From assembly GCA_035610835.1 (NCBI GenBank), contig CM069442.1, positions 32,007,798 to 32,071,797 on the forward strand: 64,000 nt of DNA, given 5' to 3'. The position numbers and the translations under genes were made by a program. Source of the stretch: Ophiura sarsii. Its lineage: Eukaryota; Echinodermata; Ophiuroidea; Amphilepidida; Ophiuridae. Of this stretch, positions 55,090-64,000 are shown one piece after another (position 1 is the first letter of the stretch; every line of letters begins with the position of its first letter). A model generated the notes under the pieces. It was not told the DNA's origin. It did no database searches and saw only the letters and a list, made by a program, of their open reading frames with translations.

Positions 55090-55330
55090 TTTAATTTAAA
55101 AACAACACCTTTATTCAATGATACATACAATTATACATTAACATCAATATTTACAAAATGAAGGTAATAATGATACTGATAATAACAAGTATGTACAATG
55201 TGACAATCGATGAAACACTGAGTTAAAATATTTAAAATTAATTATAGGTCGAATGTCATACATGAATATCACCACATAATTGATATCATCAAAAAGTAAC
55301 TATAATAAATGAGCTTTTAACTCTAAAACA
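55090..55330. other. Intergenic, nothing recognised
   Basis: AT-rich, no feature supported. Confidence 0.4.
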
Positions 55331-55332
55331 TA

Positions 55333-55986
55333 CAGGGTGAGTCAGAAAGAACGGGCACTTTTTTCATAAAAGCGTCACAAAAGATGTAGACATGCATATT
55401 CCAATTTAATGGTAGCGCTTTCAAGACCTACAATTTGGCTTTCATTCAAAAGAAGAATTTTAAAATTCGACCATTTTGTTATCATGTTACACTAATTTGA
55501 GTAAAGCCCCAAAAGCTGAAGCGAATCCACGGAATGTTCGAATTATCAAGCCATTCCTAAAAGTATTCTAATGGAGTTTACCTCCTGAAACGGTAGATAT
55601 GCCTCCTTTTACTTTTGCTTGTTGATTTCATGCTTTGTATTACTTATAATTACACAGTTCTATTTATTTCCAGTCATTTTAAGATATTGTATCCAACATT
55701 CATGTGCCTTTTCAGTTTTGTCACTAGTTTCATTGATCAGCATCTCAGAATCAGGTAATCAACAATAATGTAGGTTACTGCCATTCCGTGGATTTGGCTT
55801 TAAAATACCGGGTTCTTCTTAAATGGTTGCAACTTTATGACGCAATGTTCGAATTCAAAAATTCTTTTTTTTGAATGAAAGCCAAATATGTGTTCTTTGT
55901 ACACTATATTTGGTTTTGCATATGAAGGCCTAATATTTCTTTGGTGCTTTCGCCAAAAAAGTGCCCGTTCTTTCTGACTCACCCTG
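55333..55986. mobile_element. TIR element CAGGGTGAGTCAGAAAGAAC, 654 bp
   Basis: CAGGGTGAGTCAGAAAGAAC followed by GGGCACTTTTTT is inverted exactly at the right end. TA flanks both sides (55331-55332, 55987-55988). A mariner-type non-autonomous element. Confidence 0.9.
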
Positions 55987-56114
55987 TACATATTCTACCT
56001 AAAATTAAGCTATAACATTGTTGAGAAATTTATCTTCCTTAATATAAAATATTCCGCGTTAGGATTGGGTGATTATTGAGGACGTGACACTCCAAAATGT
56101 AAGATGAAATCCTA

Positions 56115-56550
56115 CAGGGTGAGTCAACAAAACTGCAACAGTGGAAAGAAGCCTTGTTTTTAAAACCAAGTTGAAGTTTCAAAATTCTTAAACGTCATAA
56201 GATACCCTATTTGTTATTAACTCTGTGTGAAAAAAATGAAGTAACTATCATTTTCCGTTTGCCTTTGGTGAACCTTTTTACCTGTGCACCAATTTCACAC
56301 GTTTGTCCACGAGATACCCAAAACATGCATAAGATCGCAAAATGTGTCTCTCGTTCAAATCTGGAAACTTGAGTGAATTTTTGATGTAGTTGGAATTTAA
56401 TGCATCCTTTCTGGCGATTGACTTCATTTGTTATACAAAGTCAGGAACAAATATGTCATTCTTGCAACGTTTACACAGTTTCAAAATTTAACTTGGTTTT
56501 GAAAACAAAATGGATTCTTTCCACTATTGCAGTATTTTTGACTCACCCTG
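56115..56550. mobile_element. TIR element CAGGGTGAGTCAA, 436 bp
   Basis: CAGGGTGAGTCAACAAAACTGCA-like ends pair with TGCAGTATTTTTGACTCACC at the right, and GTGGAAAGAA and AAAACCAAGTT extend the arms. TA precedes the left end, but CA follows the right, so the duplication is decayed. Its interior is shared with 37976-38410. Confidence 0.8.
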
Positions 56551-57072
56551 CATTACATTTGAAAAAGAAATGGTCGATGTAATCAATTACATTATATGTG
56601 AGACAAATATTATTAACCTACTTTATCCCATCTTAAGGCCCTGTCACACATACGGCGATCAGACCAGCGATTGCACTGCGCTATAAAAAGTGTATAACAC
56701 GCAGTGATAGCGCGGAAAACTGTCCATTTTTAAATCAATGTCACCAAAACCTTTAACAACCTGCTGCGATCAGACCGGCGCTTGGATTACGCTTAAACAA
56801 TATCAAAACGCCAAGCCAAACGCATCAAGATCTCCACATACCCCTCAGTGACGCAGTGGGAACTGGCTGGGACTTCAGAGGGTCGTGAGAGGGTCTCCAT
56901 GGTCGCCCTTGAGCGCCAGTGCACCACGCTTGTTTTGTGCATGCACAAAACAAGCGTGGAGGTTCCGCGTTCTGTTCAGAACGCTATAATGACTCAGTAG
57001 CAGCGAAAAGTGAGCGTCCCGTCGACGTAGCAAAGACGCATACAAACTACTTGTCCTCTGCGACTGCAGTAA

Positions 57073-57336
57073 AGGTTCGTTCACACTAGGCGATGTTTAC
57101 TGTGCGATGCGATAGCCGTACTTCCACCGCAATGTACGGTATTTCATCGCAGGTCACACCGGGTCAACGCAGGTCACCGCATGCGATGGCATTCAGTGTC
57201 GTTTGGCAAAACATGAGAGCGTCAGCGTCAACGTAATGCGTCGCAGACTGCCGCGATGGCAGTTAAATATGTTGTAACTCCATTGCAATAACGTACCGCA
57301 CCGCACAGTAAATAACGTTTTAGTGTGAACGAACCT
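57073..57336. mobile_element. Nested MITE with AGGTTCGTTCACACTA ends
   Basis: 16-bp perfect inverted ends (57073-57088 and 57321-57336), with a GC-rich interior of repeated CGATGCGAT/ACCGCA motifs. No duplication longer than two bases is evident. Confidence 0.8.
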
Positions 57337-57589
57337 ATGCTGTCAGGAGACAAACACATCATGATATTATCACTATTATATCATGTTAATGTATTCAGAT
57401 TAATCATTGATACACCTGTTTAAACTCTCGCCGTGGCTATACAAAAGTAGCATTATCGCATTACGCTAAGCTACGATAATGCTCTCTAAATAGGATTTAA
57501 ATAACAATCAATGTATCGGCAATATGATTAGAGCTTTAAGCATGTGTCATTGTTATTCCATCTGTATCTACTACAAGAAGTATAATGTA

Positions 57590-58324
57590 CAGTACTCAAA
57601 ATAAGTAACTGACCAGGTAATATGCTTTCAACTCAACACTATCGGCCGAGTGCACCAATGGCGAGTAGCTTAAGAATAGCGCTACCTCGCTAGTAACTGA
57701 GGCGTAACCAAAACGTTTGAGAGCACCAAACCGGGGTAAGCTGCTAGGCTAGTAACTTGCGAGTCGCGATATTGGAGGCTGGTTTTGGTGAGATCATGAA
57801 CAGTGAGGCAAAATCTTAAGGAAGGAAGACAATAACGGGTGTATAAAGCCAATTTGAACTCATTGCGAACTAGTGATTGCTCAATATTGTACAATTTATT
57901 GTTTGTCCCACAATCATGTCATACACATCTTTTTCTTTACCATGTTATCAGCGAACCAAGGAAACGTTTGGTCCTGATCAACAGTTTTTACAATGTTTTC
58001 CCCAATATTAAAGTCAATTACAGTTGGTTTCCCGCTGCATAGGGAGCGAGCGGCACTTGCTTGGCTTTAGGGTGAAACCCATACTGGATGCTTAGTTTCA
58101 TCTTTTAGGGGACGATGCTGAAAAAGTGGACATTTACCTCGCTTGTTGCTATTCTGGTATTGCTCGCCAGTTTTGCTCTCAGAATTACATCGTTAGTAAG
58201 TTACGCTACAGTTAGGGCTGAGAGGGAAGCTTACCTCCCTATAAAGTGGTGCGCTCGGCCGATGCGTGTTATATGTATGTGTTGTATAATGTATAACCTA
58301 GGTAGTAACTTATTTTGAGGACTG
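57590..58324. mobile_element. Nested TIR element CAGT(A/C)CTCAAAATAAG, 735 bp
   Basis: CAGTACTCAAAATAAGTAACT at the left matches the inverted right end with one mismatch. TA flanks both sides (57588-57589, 58325-58326). Contains an R2-type LINE scrap. Confidence 0.85.
57775..57890 (-). pseudogene. Small scrap related to the R2-type LINE ORF
   Basis: VRNEFKLALYTRYCLPSLRF...LTVHDLT parallels IRNEYKMRVYVQYSIPALRY...FTVHELT of the ORF at 60518-61957. About 38 codons. Confidence 0.6.
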
Positions 58325-58848
58325 TATATAATTTGAAAACGTGTTATGAAGGTATTAGTAACGCAGACAGCGACTTATAAGCGCAATTTGATCGCAGCAA
58401 AGCATAAACAAGCGCGGCGCTTTGTATGGCCCTCAAGGGCGATCATGAGGACCCTACCCCGCTCTAGATGGTGTCCACTGCGTCCCCATTCGGTTCTTAG
58501 AGACCTTACTGTGTTTTGCATGGCTTTTTTCAGCGCAACGAGAGCGCAAGGCCTGATCTCCGTATGTGTGACAGGGGTATTACATAAAAGTACTTCGGTG
58601 GGATAAATGTTGTGAAGGATTTTCCAATTTAACATGTTTAATGAGATCAACTTCGCTTCATCGGTGCACTGTGGAGTGGCGAGCCAAATGTTGGTCCAAT
58701 TGAAAAAGTAATTGGGGAACCTAAGAGACCAGAAGCTTGTTCACAGAGGAGGAACATACAAATTGTTAATCATGGCTTTTCTAAAACTTTTGTTTGAACA
58801 AGTATAAATAGAAACTGAATTAAAACATCAAAATGGTCTGATTATGTG

Positions 58849-58995
58849 TGACCAAATTGTCAAGTCGAACATAATCTGACCAAATTGCCATGTCACTCAT
58901 AATCAGAACAAATTGCCATGTCACTCATAATCGGAACAAATTGCCATGTCACTCATAATCGGACCAAATTGCCAAGTCACTCATAATCAGACGAA
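58849..58995. repeat. 28-bp tandem repeat, about five units
   Basis: The unit GACCAAATTGCCATGTCACT plus CATAATCG varies by one or two bases per copy. There are no spacers of unique sequence. Confidence 0.85.
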
Positions 58996-59115
58996 CTTAC
59001 CACACACATAATTATGATCTGTTTATTGATTTTCTTGAAATGATGCCATACAAAATAGATTGGTATTCCCATGTCTGTGCACGAAAATCCACCAAGAAAA
59101 TGTCTGTTAATTTAA

Positions 59116-59770
59116 GGGGGGGGGGGGGGGGGGGGGGTTCACGTGCTAAATGGCAAATTTTGAGTATCAAATATACGTGCAAACCTATGACAACCATATA
59201 TCACCGTAACGAGCATGTTGCGGAGAATTCAAAAATTTCATTTTTTTTTACATAGTTGCTATGGTAATCAAGCAAGGCCTCTGATTGGTCGAAACTAAGA
59301 ACAAGCCTAACTCAATAATGAAACATCCATTAATATCACAAATTGACACATATGATCAACAATAATTTTCCGCATGGCGCCATGTTTTCGGATTTTTTAA
59401 TTTGAACTTCCGGTTGCCATGGCAACCGAAAAACCGGCCAATCAGCACATTTTGGATTTTGGAGCATTATTCAAATTTGGACAACAAATAAAAAAATTGG
59501 AAGACATACTGCCATGCGGAATTCATTGCTGATCATATGTGTCAATTATGGATGTAAATGGATGTTCCATTATTGAGTTAGGCTTGTTCTTAGTTTCGAC
59601 CAATCACAGCCTTGCTTGGTTACCATAACAACTATGTCACAAAAAATGAAATTTTTGAATTCTCCGCAACATGCCCGTTACGGTGATATATGGTTGTCAT
59701 AGGTTTGCACGTATATTTGATACTCAAAATTGAGATCATAAATGTGTCATTTAGCACGTGAATCCCCCCC
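59116..59770. mobile_element. TTAA-flanked palindromic element with G/C-run ends
   Basis: TTAA (59112-59115) precedes a 22-G run, and a 7-C run is followed by TTAA (59771-59774). Arms of about 250 bp pair through CACGTGCTAAATG, ATACGTGCAAACCTATGACA, ACATGTTGCGGAGAATTC-like and AACTCAATAATG blocks. The centre carries a CCATGGCAACC palindrome. A piggyBac-like TTAA preference is possible. Confidence 0.75.
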
Positions 59771-59779
59771 TTAATTTAA

Positions 59780-60517
59780 ATAAACCAGCCATAGCCAGTG
59801 AGATTTAGTGCCACTTTTTTTCTTTATAAAAATTGGTAAATGGCACAATTTCTTATCGTTGCATTGTCTCAAGGCCAACAAATTAGGTATCAAAATGTGC
59901 CTAATAATTTGGTGCATCTTTCTAGCTGACAATTATTCAAATCCATCAAATATTTTTGGAAATATTCTAGTATATGCTAGGGGGAACTTACATATTTTTA
60001 TGGGTGTATAGTATCTTTTATATCCCGATTGAGATTGTTCCATGACTGTGGACCAGTTACACTGAACGATTTCTGACCGAAGATCTTTGTACAGTGTTAA
60101 CACTTTCTATGCGGCAGGCGCTTCAGACCACATTCCAAAAATATGTGCACACCCCCTATAGAGGTGTTCGGATTTCCACACTTTTAAGGTTCGAATGATT
60201 ATCGGAACTCCAGACTTTTTCTGTTCCAGTGATCACTTGAAATCCAGATAATATCTATCCTACGTAAACAAGTTGTTGTTGCATCATTCTTTATTCAATC
60301 ATTAAAAAATACAGTAAAATTGATAAAAAGAACGTACATAAAACCCAGGACACGATGTTGGCCCGTCAAAGACCAGCAATGACCGACCAACGTACAGGCA
60401 GGGAAAGACAGGACAGGACAAGACAATACAAACATCATCATTATAAATAATTTAAGATATGAATCAGGTATATGGCGGAGACCCGAAGCCATTGCGCACT
60501 GCGTGAAGGTTCTTGGG
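59780..60517. other. Intergenic and 3' flank of the R2-like ORF
   Basis: A block with CCCCCTATAGAGG, GGTTCG-type and GGAAxTCCAGAC motifs at 60155-60250 recurs at about 61995-62130, bracketing the R2-like fragment. Part of 60260-60517 may be the LINE 3' UTR. Confidence 0.45.
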
Positions 60518-61957
60518 TCATACTTTTAGACATGGGGCTGTGTCCCATTGGGGCTCGTTTCGAGCATTCCAGATCGTGTAACTGCACAGCAATGAGATTT
60601 TACTAATCTCTTTAATGACATGATTGGACAGTTTTGACCCGACAAACCTAAACGCAGTACGCAGTCTCTTCAGATTCTCATCAGTGACAAGACCCCTCGA
60701 ACCGATCTCGACGCAGTTGAGGTTGCATTTAAAACCGCTATTTGATATATCAGCTTGGAGTGTTTGATACCGCTCAATTTTACGTTTGTGAGCCTTTGCG
60801 ATATTGGTTTCAAATGGAACGGTAAGCTCGAATATATTAACAGATTTGTCATTTTCATTAATAAGCACAAGATCGGGACGTTGCGCAGTAGGTACAATAT
60901 TTGGGGGGATTGTACCACCTGTGATTGTGTGGCCAGGGAGGTCAACATATATTGCACACTTATTACTATTTGATTTCTGGAGCTCATGTGCCAAATGAGA
61001 CAGAATACTGTTATGCCTCCAGGTAAACCTAGATTGTTCAAGAGATATTGCACAATAATTAAGGACATGTAGGAGAGTCTGCGTATTTTGACACAGTTTG
61101 CATTTAGTATTGGGTCTCTTACCCCAGGTGCGGAGGTTGGTAAAGGTAGGGAGAAAATCAATGCATGATCTAACGGCAAAACTCAGAACGCCACGTGGTA
61201 GGTTATATATCATTGATTTCCATGTGAGATCGCTCTTTTCTGAATCAATAAGCTTTAACATGTTTCCCTGGACTTTCAAAGGTTGGACATGTTGCCTCCA
61301 TTTATCAAGGCGGTGGTTCTTAAGCTCATTCTTGATATTTGTTTTGAATGACTTCCACTTGGATTTTGCTCGGGCAATGGTAGGCATGGATTTGCTCGCG
61401 ATTTGATAAAAGTTATTCCACTGTCTACTACCAAACTTTTGCATTTTCCGCTTCCAAGTGGATTCACGTGTCAATTTGGAGTTAAGAACATGAACAACCC
61501 TGTCGTCACCTTTCACAAGGCACCTGGCGTAAGAGATGGTATGCGCTTCCAAATACATTTCAGAGAGTTTAGGTATGGATAAGCCGTAAGGGCTATGGAT
61601 TATTGCCGGTGTTGGACCATTGATGGCAATACCTATCCATGTTTTAATTGCATTGGTGTGTAAATGGTCCAGACAGACCAACTGAGTATCGGTTAACTCG
61701 TGAACAGTGAATAGGTAACGAAGAGCTGGAATAGAATATTGCACATAAACACGCATTTTATATTCATTTCTGATGTGGCTTGAATTAATATTATCTATTT
61801 GCTCCAATACCTTAGATTTAACAAGATTATATATATCAATACTTTTGTTACCATGAAAAACATGTTTGCCAAGGAATTTCTCAGGGGCGTCTTTGGTTGT
61901 TTTGAGCGTGGTGTCACCGACTTTAAATTGACAAGTGTTTGGTTTTCCGCTAGACAA
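60518..61957 (-). pseudogene. R2/NeSL-type LINE, 5'-truncated: thumb, CCHC knuckle and restriction-like endonuclease
   Basis: An open frame of 479 codons; the same frame extends to about 61990. A region following the reverse transcriptase leads to LRTWGKRPNTKCKLCQNTQT with a C-x2-C-x7-H-x4-C knuckle at 61051-61102, then RHNSILSHLA. After that comes RPDLVLINENDKSVNIFELT, VPFE and KRKIERY, the PD...(E)...K/Y pattern of the type II restriction-like endonuclease that nicks the target in R2, R4 and NeSL elements. The reverse transcriptase itself is absent upstream, so the copy is a 5'-truncated insertion and not a host gene. Related scraps lie at 16433-17002 and 57775-57890. The long intact frame suggests a fairly recent insertion. 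Confidence 0.82.
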
Positions 61958-62246
61958 AGACGTAGACTTTCTTGGATGGCTTGAGTGTCAAATAAAGGGG
62001 TTCGGAAATCCAGCCTTATTTTCTTTTTCGGTTTGAATCACAGAATTTTAAATCTATGGTTTGAATGATCACCGGAAATCCAGACAATTTCTATTCTGCA
62101 TAAACTCTCCCTATAGAGGGTTTCGAAAATCCAAATCCCGATCAATTTTGACCGGTGATGCGGTGATCTTATCAGTCAGGGCAAATGTCCAAAAACGGCA
62201 ACCTGTCGAATCTAGCAGCATACTGCCGGATCCGGCAATATTGCGT

Positions 62247-63096
62247 TTTTGCCATTGGTTATTTTTGTGAATTAAGAACCTACTTCTGCATGTTCAGTAA
62301 GGTCTTATTATAATTTAATTAAGTCAAAATGATAACCAATTATCATATAACATAAATTGCAAAATTTGTGGTATTTATTTTCGTGACTTAGAGCGAGCAA
62401 TATGTTCGCGAAATTAAATAGATCGCAAAATTAAGTCGTTTTTTGCCTCTAGCGTCTTTATTTTAAGTTGGGGATCAAATAAGTTGATGAATCATGATAA
62501 GAAAATAATTCCCTAAGTTTTGACCAAAGCTCATAAATTTTGACAGTGAGGTTTTATATGTTTTAAAGCAAAATACCTAATTAAATAATTTAGTCATAAT
62601 TAATTATATTTTTGGTCAAAAATGGTCTTAAGATATTTAATTTTGATATTTAATTTAAAAACATTGATGTATAAGTCATGTTCGAATAAAGAAGAATAAA
62701 AATAAGTATTGAAAGGTTGTTTAAGAGGCAATTGATAATTAATTAGTTCTTAATTAATTAATTAAGCATTTTGCTTTAAAACATATGAAACCTCACTGTC
62801 AATATTTATGAGCTTTGGTCAAAACTTAGGGAATTATTTTCTCATTATGATTCATCAACTTATTTGATCCCCCAACTTAAAATAAAGACGCTAGAGGCAA
62901 AAAACGACTTAATTTTGCGATCTATTTAATTTCGCGAACATATTGCTGGCTCTAAGTCACGAAAATAAATACCACAAATTTTGCAATTTATGTTATATGA
63001 TAATTGGTTATCATTTTGACTTAATTAAATTATAAAACGACCTTACTGAACATGCAGAAGTAGGTTCTTAATTCACAAAAATAACCAATGGCAAAA
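62247..63096. mobile_element. Large foldback element, ~330-bp arms
   Basis: Left arm 62247-62578 and right arm 62769-63096 are near-perfect inverted copies (landmarks TTTTGCCATTGGTTATTTTT, CGCGAAATTAAATAGATCGC, GACGCTAGAGGCAAAAAACG). An AT-rich loop of about 190 bp lies between. No ORF. Confidence 0.9.
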
Positions 63097-63349
63097 TTTT
63101 ACACAACGTTGTTCAAGTATGCAACCGCTCAACTGTTAAGTAAAATTTGCCCAACACCGTTGGATAACATGTTTTCACCAACAGTTGAACAATTCTAGTT
63201 ACTCAAAAGTTAGGCAATTATATTCACTCAACAGTTGTTCAAGTATGCAACAGCTCACGAAATTGGCTTTTTTGGAACACTTGCCTAACATTTTACATGT
63301 GCGTAACTTGCATCAACTGTTGCGTGATTTTTGGACATTTGCCCTGACT

Positions 63350-63560
63350 GCTTATCCTTGTCATATGTACATGTATGTGTATAGATTGGTTCCTCTTCAC
63401 GCGTTTATTCCTGTGGTACAAACAACAGGATTCAAACAGTTTTATAAACATAAAGGCATTAACTTGTCCTGTCATTACTAACCTACGTTATGGAATTATT
63501 TTGGGAACACACAGACGGCATCAACTGGAGGAGGAATGGAGGGAGGGTTTGAAAGCTAGT
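63350..63560 (+). repeat. Dispersed repeat, copy 3 of 3
   Basis: Shares ATAGATTGGTTCCTCTTCA, TGTGGTACAAACAACAGGAT, ACTTGTCCTGTCATTACTAA and GAACACACAGACGG with 42715-43020. Confidence 0.75.
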
Positions 63561-63564
63561 TGGT

Positions 63565-64000
63565 ATGCATTTTAAAACGTGCATAATCTGTCTATTTGTT
63601 TAATATTGAATTTATTTAGATATAAATTGAAAAGCAATCACTTAGTGAGTTTTATAATTTTAGCTATACAGATATATCCTGTAGAAACAGTCCTGTCCAT
63701 GCAATTTTTTTTGCCGGTTTTGGGACAAACCATATCGCTACCCCCCAACTTAGCAGAATTTCACGAGCTGACGGCAAAAAAATGGGGACCTTTTACGATT
63801 TTTTGGGTTTCAGCCCCCGTAAATTTTAATCCTGGATCCGCCACTGACATTCATCAACATTTATTGGATCCTTTTAAAGTTATTATGCTTTTAGTTACCA
63901 TAACTATGGGATGAAATTGATTTGTATGCTATCGAAACCAGTAAGGCATGTACGGATGAATGGTGAGCTGTGATTCATTTCACACAAATTGTACTGCTGG
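63565..64000. other. Window end, nothing recognised
   Basis: A GGATCCGCCACTGACAT-like phrase resembles TIR-element ends elsewhere, but no pair is visible before the window ends. Confidence 0.35.

Larger units (their letters stand above)
56639..58576. mobile_element. Outer TIR element (CCTGTCACACATACG), carrying two nested elements
   Basis: CCTGTCACACATACGGCGAT at 56640 pairs with the complement ending at 58575. GATCAGACC/GGCCTGATC and several AACAAGCG(T/C)G-like and TCATGATCGCC-like blocks also mirror each other. It holds the elements at 57073-57336 and 57590-58324. Confidence 0.65.

Noticed and set aside
58849..58995. CRISPR-like array
   Set aside because: The 28-bp units are back to back with no unique spacers, and the genome is eukaryotic; this is a simple tandem repeat.

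Overview
The window looks like nuclear DNA from an invertebrate animal, most likely a marine deuterostome such as an echinoderm, hemichordate or amphioxus. That is inference and I cannot name the species. The reasons are spliced genes with GT..AG introns and phase-1 extracellular modules, AT-rich intergenic DNA, Penelope-like elements, a non-LTR retrotransposon with a 2A-like motif and a PHD finger, R2-type endonuclease fragments, tRNA-derived SINEs and many palindromic elements with TA or TTAA target duplications. One 100-base assembly gap lies at 3773-3872.

Region 1 (1-4.2 kb): a broken TTC22-like tetratricopeptide gene (sense head joined to antisense tail) with about 0.8 kb of its upstream flank, then a diverged direct repeat pair. 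Region 2 (4.3-15.2 kb, minus strand): a multi-exon gene put together here from splice sites. Exon 1 encodes a short cytoplasmic tail and a membrane anchor. It is followed by a stalk exon, four Ig-like exons and one Sushi/CCP exon, all joined in phase 1. The product would be a type II membrane protein with an Ig/CCP ectodomain, and the 3' end is not found. The introns hold a pentamer array, a solo Penelope-like 3' end with a 14-bp target duplication, and a palindromic element interrupted by a LINE tail.

Region 3 (16-43 kb) holds almost no host genes. Its centrepiece is a 6.3-kb Penelope-like element (21769-28112) with inverted ends and a 17-bp target duplication, split by a 4.15-kb LINE of the Jockey/CR1/L2 type (22361-26511). 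Around it are many MITE-like palindromes, two opposed SINEs, an R2-like fragment and microsatellites.

Region 4 (44-55 kb): two intact, single-exon, minus-strand TTC22-like genes (582 and 586 codons). Each sits in a several-kilobase duplicated unit with a shared TATA promoter block upstream and a LINE relic beyond. The second unit is interrupted by a 1456-bp terminal-inverted-repeat element, and the first unit preserves the empty site. Region 5 (55-64 kb) is nested mobile DNA: two CAGGGTGAGTCA elements, a three-layer nest at 56.6-58.6 kb, a TTAA-flanked palindrome, a long R2-like ORF with its reverse transcriptase missing, and a large foldback element.

All family assignments come from reading motifs and from memory of the families. 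No database search was possible.
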